Source: Paragorgia papillata (taxonomy: Eukaryota; Cnidaria; Anthozoa; Scleralcyonacea; Coralliidae). Taken from it: 64,000 nucleotides of DNA. The notes under the pieces were generated by a model. That model searched no databases. It saw nothing but the letters and a program-made list of their open reading frames with translations, and had not been told where the DNA came from. Position numbers and translations under genes: made by a program. Each line of letters starts with the position of its first letter. Positions within the stretch are counted from its first letter, which is position 1. The stretch lies in assembly GCA_035771165.1 (NCBI GenBank), contig JAWNZC010000344.1, forward strand, positions 795,001 to 859,000, written 5' to 3'. Positions 35,179-47,300 of this stretch are shown in pieces.

Positions 35179-37338
35179 CTAGAAATAAAAATTCACATTT
35201 CTGTCTCTTTTTCCTCCTCTTCTTCCACCTCTTCCGCCTCGTCTACCTCGCCTTGGATTGTCCGGGCAATTTCTTTTTAAGTGCCCCTGCCTATGGCAGT
35301 AGTGACACGATCTATCTCCAACAAAAAAAACAGACGGAATTTGACGTACTCACTGTAAGCAAAAGTAGTTAAAATCGGTTTTGGTACGCTAATGAACATA
35401 TGTGCAATCCCATACAAATCTCATTTTCGTTGTAAGAATTGCAAAAAATGAATTCTTAACAAAATAGTATATAGCAATTATACATATGAATATATATGTA
35501 AAAGTTAGACTTTTATATGTATAAGCGATTCTTTTATAGGAAACAGAAGAACAATTTAACTAAGAAAGATTAAAATCTTAATAAATGTTTTAACAAGAAG
35601 GCACTTGGAGACAGTATATACTGTGCCTCCGCCAGCGAATTATTAGAGACGTTCAAAAAGAAATTGTTTAACTGAGATAATGAGCTATCCCGCTGGCGTA
35701 TAGCGTACGAGACTTACACGAGCATAAAGTCGGATGCCGCCAGGAAATAGTTAAGTGATGTCGGATCCATTTATGTATACGCCTCTGCAACAATTAGTGG
35801 TCGGTAGAATTGTCTAGAGTTCCTTATATAAACCCTATTAAAAATTGAGCTAGGAATAGGCAATTGTTAATCTTTACTCAATTTACCGTGTGAGTCAATG
35901 AGGCAATTCTATATGAACCGCAAGTGTTGTGAGGGCGTATATGCTTGATTTAATATAATATGCCTGATAAAGTCGTTTTTATATTAAGCGATTTTTTAAC
36001 AAAGGGTAACGCCTATGTCAAACGTCGCTCTTCTCATGTGCCGAAATCAGCATATTAATTAAACAAAGGATTAGGTTCGGCGCATAAGAAAAGTGACGTT
36101 GACATAGGTCTAAGAAAACTTTCTGTTTTGTCTTCTAAAAAGATCGCCAAAAGAAAACTGGCTTAAGTTATCCTGATTGTCAGTGTAGCACTGCAAAGCG
36201 CCGTAAAATATAAATCCGACTTAACTGTGCCGCATGTGTGTGACACGTCACAGATTCTTATGCGCCGCCTTTCCTGTTTTTGGTAACTGTCTTGACTCGA
36301 GTAAAACAATCGGCAACAATCCAAACTGCGACTTTCATTTAACGCAACCAATAGCTCGCATTCTCCAATTTTCTTCAACAAGCTGAATAACCCGTAACTG
36401 CATGGTTAATGATATACGTTGTTTTTAGAACAGAACTAGACGAATTATCCATTACATCGATCTATTTGCTGAGATATAAAAACGGGTAACATTCCAAAAA
36501 TGGTTTTGTAGGTCAGAACTGTGGCTCATGTTATGCCGACGGGTTTTTATTTTTTCAATCTTAATCGTGCATTGTCTTTATCTCGACAACTCTCTGTTGT
36601 ATTAGATTTTCAGTATAAAAACAAGATAATTTTTTTTTGTTAATTTGGCATGAGCCGAGTGTATTACTTGGTGACAGATTGGAGCCAGTTCTAGGTCGAA
36701 AGGGAAACCGCCTGTGAGGATTTGTAGCCTATGTCAAATTTGCGCAAAATACTTTAGAACATTATTATGCTAGCGTCTGGCTAGCATTCAGAAGGTTGCG
36801 GGTTCGAGTCCCGCTTAGAGCTCAGAGTTTTTCTGAGTATTAGTAACTAACACAGCTTGTACAGCAAACAGCAAACAACTGACAATTGTTATATTCATAA
36901 CTATACAGTTAGAAACGAATTAGAATTAGATACATAATTTAATGCCTATATTATCACTATTTGTAACTTTACTTTAAAATCAATTTACAGTTGATTTCAT
37001 ATAACTTCGCCCTCCTTCAGTGTTCCGACTATGTAAACGTTGACAGTTATCCAATGAAACGAGCTTTGATTAAAAGCTCGCAATTTGATTTGATAATTTG
37101 GTTTGTTTACGTAGTTCCCAAGCTCTGAACTTTCCGAACTTCCTAACGAACTTCGCAACACACGGGGATAAAGTAATATGGTAAATATCTCACCTTCCGT
37201 TTTTTCTGGCAGCTGTGACCCAACTGTTGTTGCCTCTGGCAGCTGTGCCTCGGCTGTTGTCACTTGTACTGGGTAGCTATAGGGACGACGTTTTTTTTCT
37301 TCTAATCTTCTGATTAGCTCCCTGTTGAACGTGGTCAT
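35179..37338 (-). CDS. CCHC zinc-knuckle / RGG protein, two spliced exons
   Basis: Exon 1 (37338-37194) starts MTTFNRELIRRLEEKKRRPY and ends at GAAG|GTGAGA, phase 1. The last exon (35315-35179) follows a polypyrimidine tract and TTGGAG, and keeps the frame. It encodes CHYCHRQGHLKRNC, an exact C-x2-C-x4-H-x4-C knuckle at 35307-35266, then a GRRGGRGGRRGG tail and stop at 35181-35179. The joined product is 93 residues. Knuckles with RGG tails bind single-stranded nucleic acid, so it may coat or chaperone element RNA or DNA. The knuckle is seen directly. The direct join of these two exons is inferred, and extra exons in the 1.9 kb intron are possible. Confidence 0.6.
36012..36108. repeat. Hairpin element
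   Basis: CCTATGTCAAACGTCGCTCTT pairs with AAGTGACGTTGACATAGG, with GTGCCGA and TCGGCGC inside. Confidence 0.65.
36755..36832 (+). ncRNA. tRNA-derived sequence (3' half, anticodon-like AGC)
   Basis: It has an anticodon-like arm (TCTGG-CTAGCAT-TCAGA), a perfect T arm (GCGGG-TTCGAGT-CCCGC) with the pol III B box GGTTCGAGTCC at 36801-36811, and a T5 run at 36828-36832. The 5' acceptor strand and D arm do not pair, so it is a tRNA relic or SINE head rather than a working tRNA-Ala. Confidence 0.5.
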
Positions 37339-37714
37339 TTCTACATTAAGTAAACAAGAATTCAGTGATCGGTTATAGTTATGTTTATACGATTTTTTTT
37401 CACAAGATCATTATCACTATTCAGACACACACATCTCAACTTTTGCTTTCTTTTCCTTTTGGTGTTATGTTTACTTAATTAAGGCGGTTTTTGTTTTTGC
37501 TTTTGATGCTGGAATATTAACAAGTCTAACAACCCGCTCTATTCGTGTTAAATTAATTGATTGTTTGGCAAATACCTTCCATTTTCTCCATCATTGTTTT
37601 CAGTACGTCTAGAAATAAATGAAAGTTCTTCGTTACGTCAATATTGTTTTTAATTAACATTATATGCTCTAGAGACATTGACTTATGAGATCATGCGCAT
37701 GCACTCGTCATATT

Positions 37715-38048
37715 TCAAGAAAGATTACGCCAAAGATTATCCATACCACCCAATGCTCCACTTTCAGGATTTTGCTCTGCAAATAAAAAGGAGCAAGTAT
37801 GAGCGTTTCAGCGTTATTGTCCATAGTTCATTGTTATAAATTACAAATAAAATAAATTAGCCATGCAATTGATTAGTTACGAAAAGTGTTTAGCGAAACA
37901 ATTTACCTCTACTCTCTTGATGCTCCTGATCACCTGCGATTGAAAGAAAATTCGTATGCGAGTTAAAATATTATATATATAAACGTTTGTAATAGTACTT
38001 GTTATTTATTTACTTACTTTCCATTTGTGTTTCGCGTGAATCCGCCAT
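37715..38048 (-). CDS. Spliced micro-gene, 39 residues
   Basis: Three exons with consensus junctions: 38048-38018 (MADSRETQME, donor A|GTAAGT), 37933-37907 (CGCAG|GTGATC to AGAG|GTAAAT) and 37776-37715 (TTTGCAG|AGCAAAAT to TGA). All phases agree (phase 1 at both). The product is polar, Q/E/S-rich, and ends GGMDNLWRNLS. I recognise no family. It is transcribed away from the large plus-strand gene, with 264 bases between the two starts. Confidence 0.5.
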
Positions 38049-38312
38049 ACTATTTTCAACCTCTTTCCTTGTTCAATATACTAACACCAAGTGATTGAAT
38101 TAATCAAGTTACCAACGAATGCCTTACACACGCCCCCAGCATTCATTTACGTCATAAATGATATGATACTATTGTCACGGATATTTCCTATTACTTTTTC
38201 ACTTAACCTCTATCTGAGCGTTATATAGTGAATACAACCCGTCAGATTCGTATTGATCAGACTCAAACGCTAGATTGTTCTCAGTCATTATTAATATCTG
38301 AAGTCATTGAAT
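38049..38312. promoter_or_regulatory. Candidate bidirectional promoter of the giant element
   Basis: It lies between the divergent starts at 38048 (minus) and 38313 (plus). GTTATATAGTG at about 38220 could serve as a TATA box for the plus gene. Inferred from position. Confidence 0.45.
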
Positions 38313-41300
38313 ATGGTAAGTAATGAATTGTGAATTGAACCTTAAATTTGAAGGAATTCGTACGAACTTATATTAAAAAAAATTTTTTTTTCTTCTTATG
38401 GTAAGGGGTTTTCGAAAGTAAAGCACTTTCATGATGTTAACAAAATGGTGAAATCCATGATTGAATGTTCTGGTGACAAGACAGAAAGTTGGAGAAAGCC
38501 CCTTGGCTACTGGGGAAAGGTTGCTCTAAAATATGGTTTTCATAATAGTGTTTACAGACGAAAAGGCCTCTACATGGCATGGCGCCAGAACAAGGATGAT
38601 GTACAGGAAAAATATTTTGCTCTTGAAGCAGGTCGTGCTGCTAGAGCATTAGAGTCAGAAGGAGAGGTAACAACCTAGAAAGTTATTATAATAATATTTA
38701 CGTATATTGTCTAAAATTACAGAAATGACTAATTGCATGTTACATCAATAGAAATCTAACAGATTGTGCTTAAATAGCTTTTCAAGTATCTTATACTCTA
38801 ACAAAGCCAACGGCTAAAATTATAGACTAAAGCCGGTTTTCTACAAGGAGGAATTTTGCGCGCGGAGCGGAGTTTTTCTTTGTCTTTTCTAATTATAATT
38901 CCACCCGAGAAGTCACCAGACAAAGAAAATTTCCACTTCGCGCGCAAAATTCCGCCTCGTGGAAAACAGGCTTTACCGCATCGGGTTGTAATAACTGACA
39001 AATGAAATAATATCACGGCTACCTCGGTTTTCATTGTTCCCACAGGGACATTTAATCTCTAAATAACCTGATGCATAAAGATTAGGTAAGATTAGTAACT
39101 AATCATACCTAATCTTTACGCCAAAGTTCGCTTATGCATGTAATAACTATCAAATACATGAAGTGAACACTTATCGAATTCCCATCACAACTCAATAATT
39201 TATTCACTTTGAAGTTGTTGACTCCGCCAAAAGTGTTCTTGTTTTACTCTCCTTCTTCCTCGGAAACCGTAATATTACAAAGTGATAGCATGGCATTTCG
39301 GTTGATTAGTGATCAAATGTCCCTCAAGCCTCGGGAGGTTTAGTAGAAGTCCTCGGGACTTTTACTAAACCTTCCTCGGCTTTCGGGTACATTTAATCAC
39401 TATTCAACCTCAATGCCATGCTATGTATAGGTTAGTGACCAAAACCGAGGTCACAACGATGGTTATTAATCCCGAGGCCCGCAGGCCCGAGGGTAATAAC
39501 CAGCGTAGTGACCGAGGTTAAGGTCACTAACCGACTTCATTTATTCATGACACAGACGATATTTGTCGTTATTTAACAAAAAAATGGTATTCTAGACGTA
39601 GTTTTAAAGCGATATAGTAGGTCATTTAATATGCAAGGTCAATAACCTATTTATTAACCGCGGCACATCAAAGATAATTTATGCATGATAAACTAATATT
39701 ATAATAATAACATGACTTGAGGGAAATTAGCGATTAAATTTCCCGCAGCCGAGGAAAGGTTTGTGAAAATCCGAGGGCCGCAAGCCCGAGGACTTCTAAA
39801 AATCTACCCGAGGCAAATGGTATTAGTTTGTAATATTATGATCGCCGAGGAAAACTTTGAGAATCTTACCGACAGGAAATTTACACTGTTGATCAGAGAA
39901 GTTGCATCTAATAATTTTCCCGTGCATGTCGATGAGGGAAAATATATGCAATCGGGAAATTTAGGATTTCTTTGTCTTGTAATTTTCTCTCATCAACGAC
40001 AGTGCACGGGAAAATTAGAAGACAAAGGAAAAATTTCTCTCTTGCATGAGCAATGAGGAAAATACGAGGTTTACATTCCTTCGGAGAACAAAACGGAATC
40101 CGAGGCGATCATGGTATTACTTATAATTTCATAAAATGTTTCTGCTAAAACTATCGAAAAGGAGTTCACCACACGTGCCAGTCAACATGCAGGTGTCCCG
40201 GGGTCCAAGTCTACTAGTAAATATGGACCCCCGTTGGCGGATTTGGACCCCCCCCCCCTCCAAAAGTTAAATATATGTAGTGTGAACACAATAATATAAA
40301 CGAAATTCATAATAGCGAACAGTCTGAAGTTTTTTTGTCACTTTGTATTAGTGATAAAGAACACAAACCGTAAAATAGAAACCACCACCAGAGTTAGTAA
40401 TGCGATCTCCACGCTCTCCAGAGCACGGTGAAGAACGCTGGTGATTTATACGGTCGAGCTAACAGCGTATAGAATAAATAAGATATAATTCAGTTGCAAT
40501 GGGTAATGGATATACCAGGCGGGAAACGTAATTTAAAAATCAAAATCAATGTCTTCAAGTTTGGTGCGCTCTAACACTAAGCACGATGTATAAACCTAAG
40601 GCTAAGACGCGAATAAGTATTTCGTGCTCTTCAGATCATATGGTAACTTTACGTCTTAATAGGATGCGTCTTTGAGAATAGAGACTTATATTTGTCCGTT
40701 TATCTCACAAGTTTGTTCTATTTGTTCGCTTGCAAACTGACTAAAAATGTAATTAATAATAACACACCACCATGCATGTATATCAAAACACAGAAGTGAC
40801 TTTTTACATAGGTTCAGGGTTCCTATTGATAACAGTATTTAATTTATTGCTGAAGAGAATACTGTGACTAAAATCTATCTATCATCTTGGCCAATATCCC
40901 AACGCGTATCCGCTAATAGGTTTTTAACAAAAGCGATAGAAATGGCAATTAGCATTAGGACCAACGCGATTCCATGAATGCTTGTAAACAATAAGTGATG
41001 ACTCACCAGTAGTCTTGTGAAGCTATAAAACTGTTTCAGTGTCATTTATCTTTTGAACGTGAACCTAAACTATCCTCTCTGTTGTACGCAATATATATAT
41101 GGCTAAATTGACTGCGTACGAAGAAGTTTTTCATTATCTCCGTGACAACGAGTATCCCGATTTTTACACCAAAGACCAGAAGAGGAACTTGCGAAAAAGA
41201 TCCCACAAGTTTGTTTTGGAGAATGGTGTGTTGTTTTATACAGGATTGGACAGATTTTTGAATTTAGATGATGTTACTGGCAATAGAATTTTATTTGATG

Positions 41301-44300
41301 CATGTACGTCAACGAACCAAATTGAAAATGTTTTCTATGTTTTTTTATTCGCTATTGCAACACAATAAGCTCGACTATGTGGGGTTTATAAGTGGCTTTG
41401 GATATGAAAATTATTGAATGTAACATATTCATCGTTTTCTGGGTTTTGGGAATAAAAAATGTTTAAAAAGGGGGGTCCAAATCCGCTAAAGGGAGGGTCC
41501 GAATATACTGGGTGGTCCAAATCCGCTGTGACACAGGTATGAAATTTGCCAAACACCAAACTTTATGAACAGATTAACAGTGCGTCGTGGAGTGTTCCAT
41601 AATCAGAATAAAATTCGGTGCTGGGCTACAAGAAAACCTTTTTTATGCTTCGTCTAGCCTCGGCTTAAGCGAATTTGCTAAAGTCAAGCTTTGATTTTCA
41701 TAGCCAGGGAAAGCAGACTGTTCCTCGGCCGCTCTCTACCATACTTTCATAGTGGCTCTTAACAACGTTACAACATGTTGCCTGTTGTAACAGAATGTGT
41801 TTTGTAACCGTAAACCCAACTGCTGCATGAAAACATTTGAAAACATGATTTTGTAATAACAGTCAACTAGTTGGTTGATTATATATATTCTATTTATTTA
41901 GGCGTTAAATGACGGAATTGAACTGTTCAACTCTTTTGCAAGTCTAGACGACGAATTGGTATGCTATTATCTATTTTTCTTAATGAATTATTATTTATGT
42001 GTCTACTGCGCATAATCGGACTATTTAAACAGCGAATAGAAAGAACCGGACACGGTGTGCCTGTCATCTGGTCATTTCTTTTGATCATAGCTAATAGAAA
42101 CTAAATATGGTTTGGAAGCTACAAAAGTAATTGTTTTATGTTTTTGTTCAGGTTTATGTAAATTTGTGCACTTTCACGGTTACTTAACATATTGTGTTTT
42201 CTGTATAATGAAGCAATCATCCAATAGCAAAGTTTGAGATCAATCACTCAACCGCACTGTTTAAATATTAATAAACCTAAAACAAAGGATTTATGCACCT
42301 TCAGGTACCTTTCAACATGAAGCGTATAGCTTTTTTGTTAACCGCTTTAAATTGCCTATGAAACGATAATTAAGTTTGTCTTATTTGGAAGAACACTTAA
42401 AATTATAGAATAACATCTTTTGCAGGTTTTCGTTTCCTTGCTTCGTTCTTGAGATATTTCAGGTTGTTTGATATGCAAATTAAACATTTTGACGTCGTAA
42501 GGAGCATAGCATAATGAGCTATCGGAGAAGGTTAGATATCTTTTCTATTATCAAACCAAAATGAATTTGAATTCGAATGAAGCATGTGGACGTGTTTCAC
42601 CCACAACACTAAACATGTAGATTTTCAAGTGATTAATATATTTGATAATAGCAAAAATATATAACTTTTTCGATAACTCATGCACCTACGACGTCAAAAC
42701 CTGTAATTTGCATATCAAACAAAATAAAATATTTCAAGACCAAAGCAAGGAAACGAAAAAGTGCAAAAGATGTTACTTTATAATTTTAAGTGTTCTTTTA
42801 AATAAGATACACTTAAATTTCGTTTCATAGGCAATTTAAAAATTTAAATGTGAACGTACACAAGTGTTTACGTTTGCAAACATTCATTGGTAGTATTAAC
42901 AGTTTTGGTTACTAACTCTCTTAAACATTGAGTTAGGGGGAAGAGCGCATCTCTCCCAAATAGTTGGGCAAGTCAGATATTTTTGGACAAAAAGATGTTT
43001 TGGGCAACTGGTTTGCAATTTCATCATGTCAGTGCTTAAGTGTGTTTTACTGTAAGTTCTGTCGCCCATTTACGTGCTTTCAATTTGCAAAGTATACGAG
43101 TTAATTTAAGGTGGCTCCATACAGTTTCTTGAAAAACAGAAAATACAAGTTTGAGAGTCCAAAATACGTGATTAAACAATTCGGAAAAAGAATAAAACTA
43201 AATGTTATGCTTAGTTAAACAGACTGACAATCAAAAACTGTTACAAAATAAATAGCAACAGTTGTTGCTATGGCAACAATGACGTTTCAAAATGGCTGCC
43301 AGTATCCTTCAAACTAGTTTAATTCGAAAAAAACTTTGGTGACCCCCAATTTTTTTTTCATTTAAAACTTTTCTTGCAGTATGAGTAATCAATAGGTCGA
43401 TTTTAAAAAATTCGTAATTTTTTTTTTAAATTAACAAAAATTATTCGTTCTACAGAATTTTTTTTAAATCGGCCTATTGATTACTCATACTTCAAGAAAA
43501 GTTTTAATGAAAAAAAAATTGGGGGTCACCAAACTTCTTTTCGAATTCAATTAGTTTGAAGGGTAATTGGCAGCCATTTTGAAACGTCATTGTTGAAATA
43601 GCAACGACTGTTGCTATTTATTTGGAAGCAGTTTTTGATTGTCAGACTGTTTAACTATGCATAACATTTAGTTTTATTCTTTTTCCGAATTGTTTATGTA
43701 CGTGTTTTGGACTCTCAAACTTGTATTTTCCATTTTTCAAGAAACTGTGTGGAGCCACCTTAGGAAGAAATATCCTTTCAGAGATTCAATAATTTTTAAA
43801 CATTTCCGGGGGTGAATGCTTACTGACTTTCATTTTTGTCATGTTTCAACGAAAAAGTGCATGTTTTAACAAATATTTACTATAGTAAATGTATAGTCTA
43901 GCTACAAGGCTGCTGTTTAAATGACGTAGTATATATCACGTCATTATAATTTTCGAAAGTTATGTTTACTCATACATCTCCTACAAAAAATTGCCCTGCA
44001 CGCGCATATGCTATTTTATGTTAATATATCAGTGTTTAAAGCAAAATGTTTTATTATATTAGCTTTGTCATGACAAAATGTCATTAATTTAATTATGTAA
44101 TATGATATTAATTTAACTGTATATCTATGTATATAATATATGTCAATATTCCTATTAGGATTTTGAAAAGGATGGTCACGACATAAAAGAACAACATGAA
44201 GACAATGTGATCTGGATAAATAACGTAAGTTATAATAATGAACAGAGTAGTAATAATTTAAAATTACCCGCATACTACAGTACATGTATTAAGATTATAA

Positions 44301-47300
44301 GTTTAAATTGTAAATATTATAAAAATAATTGAAATAAAGAATCAGAATGCATTTAATCATCAAGAAACCATTAATTATTTAACAGAGAATGGGTGGTTGA
44401 AACATTTTGGGACTTTAAATTTTGCGCACTACTTAAAGAGGGGGCCTCTTAAATCATTAATAAGTTATTATTTTTTTAAAGTTCTTTGAAATATTCATAT
44501 TCACACTTGTATGCCAAGCAGTTTTAACTAATTTACCAATATTTTTGTTACTATTTTCACTATGAGGAATGACGATTGACTGTTATGAATTTATCATTTT
44601 ATCGGTAGGTTAAGTTATATAGTATGTCATCTTGTGGATGTTTCTGCTGTGGGAAAAAAACTTGTTTCTGTGAAATGTGGAAAGAGCAACTCGAGCTAAC
44701 CATTCATAGGAAACTCCTTAAAGTTATCAATATTTTATGGCATTGTAATTAATAGAACGGTAGGGGAGGGAGGGGCACTGAAATTATTTCGAATAGAATT
44801 GGACGTTCTTAAATATTTGAGTACCCGAAAGAAGAGAGCAATTTCTTACCTATCTCCTTCCCTCCGTTAAATAATCACCAGTCCCCAAAAGACACAATTT
44901 AAATAAATGACTCAGAACGTATAAGCATTAGAATTATATTCACTCAGCTGTTTTGGACTTGTTATTGTTATTGTTATTTTATGAAAAAACGAATGCAGAT
45001 AACAGAGCACATGCACCCGTGGATTGGCTTCAGTCACATAAACTTTCTAAAACCATATTTCATATCCGGTATTTTAAACATGCTATAATAGCGAATTCCA
45101 TTTCATCATGCACAAACAATTTAAACATCTCATTTTTAAACCTTTGCCCATCTTGGCACCTTACTAAGAGAATCATTACATTTTACTCTATTATATATAG
45201 GGGATCGGTTCGACAATTCCCATTGACAACGACCGTAGGGGCCGAGCGCATGAACATAAGATTGGTAAGGAAATTTTCGATAATGTTAATACTCATTGCA
45301 ATACGGTAGATAAAAATGTAGATGTTTTAAAATTGCAGTATGAAGATTTTCCTCCTCTAGAAACAGGTATAACAAATATTTCTGTGAGAAGAGTGTCGAA
45401 TGGAAAAGGGCACTTGCTCAAAGTATGCGTTCCAATTTCTAAAGAAAGCAAGTGTAGTTTCGGCCAGCAAGAAAACTCATCAAAAATTCGTCAAGAACTG
45501 CCAAAAACTGATACAAACAGCGAAAACGATGAAGATACCAATGAAAGTGGAGACAACGAAGATGATGAAGAAAGCGAAGAATTCCTAGGAAGCGAAATGA
45601 ATGAAGAATTTGAGGGAATTAGTGACAGCTCCGACGAAGATGAAGAGTTCGTTCAACATAAAGACGACGAAAACTACATGTATGAGGAAATCGATGAAAC
45701 TAGAGAAAGCGCTTATGACATAAAAAAAGAAGAAAAACTCGATCTAATTACAGAACAAGAGGAAAATGTGATTGTTGAAAAAAATACAGACAGCGAAAAT
45801 GATGAAGATCCCAATGAAAGTGGAGACAACAAAGAAAGCGAAGAAATCATAGAAAGCGAAACGAACGAAGAAATGGAAGGAATTAGTGACAGCTGCAACG
45901 AAGATGAAGATTTCGTTCAACATAAATACGGCAAAAACTATGAGGAAATCGATGTCAACGAACTTAGCTACAGCGAAGAAGCGATCGAAAGCACTGATGA
46001 CATCATAAGAGAAGAAAAACCCTTTATATTTACAGAACAACAGGAAAATATGGGTGTTGAAAAAAGTACAAACATCGAAAACGATGAAGATCCCAATGAA
46101 ATTGGAGACAACGAGGATGAAGAAGAATGTGAAGGAATCCTAGAACGCGAAATGAATGAAGAATGGGAGGTAATTAGTGATAGCAGCGATGAAGATGAAG
46201 ATTTCGTTCAACATAAATACGAGGAAAACTATGAGGAAATCTATGAAACTAGCGACAGCGAAGAAAGTAAAGAACACGATGAAATACCGGACGACAAACA
46301 TGTCGATGAACTCGAAGAAGAAGAGATCGAAAGCGCTGATGACATAAAAAAAGAAGAAAAAAAACTAGAAATAATTACAGAACAAAAGAAAAATATGGGT
46401 GTTGAAAAAAATAAAGACAACGAAGACGATAAAGAAATCGAAATAAAATTACAGAACGAGGATGAAGAACTGCAGGATAGAGTTAGGGAAAACAAAGAAG
46501 ACGACAACATCGGAAAAACTAAGAACGCCAGAAAAAGTGAGGAAGTCGAGGATATTAGCGACACAAATGAAAACGAAGATGTGACTATTAGAGAAAACCA
46601 TGATAAAGAGGTTGACGAAGCTATCAACATGGATGAAAATGTCCAGGAAGTTAGTTATACCAAAGAAAAGAAAAACGTCAAAGAAACTAAAAAGTTTACA
46701 AAAAATGAAAAACTCGCGGGAATTAGATACAACGAAGATGGAGAAAGTGGTGAAGGCGAAGATAGAGTAAGAGAGTCAAAAAGAGAGAGGCGTATGCCCA
46801 AAGTGTATACTCCTAACTACAATGATAACAAAGTTTATTGCTTCTGTCAACAGGAAAATATTTCGTGGTACATCTGCTGCGACATTCAAAAGGATGGATG
46901 CTTGCTCTATTATCACCCTAAATGCGTTGGCTTAGAATGGATAAAATCACCTGACAAAGCAGACAGGTTTAGCAACTGCGCAGATGGAAAATCATACAAA
47001 TGTCCATTATGTTCAAGTAAACAAGAATTAAAAAATCATCAGGAACTACAAAGAGGGAAACGTAAAAAGAAAGATGTACATCAAACGACGACAGAATGGA
47101 CAGAAGAACAAATCCCATATGGTGAATCTGCTGAGTCCACAGAGTTCACATTTGGAGAAACTCCAAAATCATTTTTCAGACAGACACCTCGCATTATACC
47201 CAGATTTCAAAGTAATCTGGATAAAATCTCTGATGTAACCTCAGAAGATGAAGACGAGAGTGTAGGTGATCCATCTGATGTTTGGTCCTTCCATACTAAT

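Noticed and set aside
36755..36832. Functional tRNA-Ala(AGC)
   Set aside because: The acceptor stem and D arm do not pair.
44953..45309. 118-codon ORF upstream of the long exon
   Set aside because: It overlaps the exon start in another frame and spans an intron end. It has no recognisable motif.
45333..45335. TTG at 45333 as a real translation start
   Set aside because: The frame is open upstream to a splice acceptor at 45200. The start is better placed at the spliced ATG at 38313.
45713..46630. Minus-strand Ser/Phe-rich ORFs
   Set aside because: They are shadows of the Glu/Asp-rich plus-strand coding repeats.
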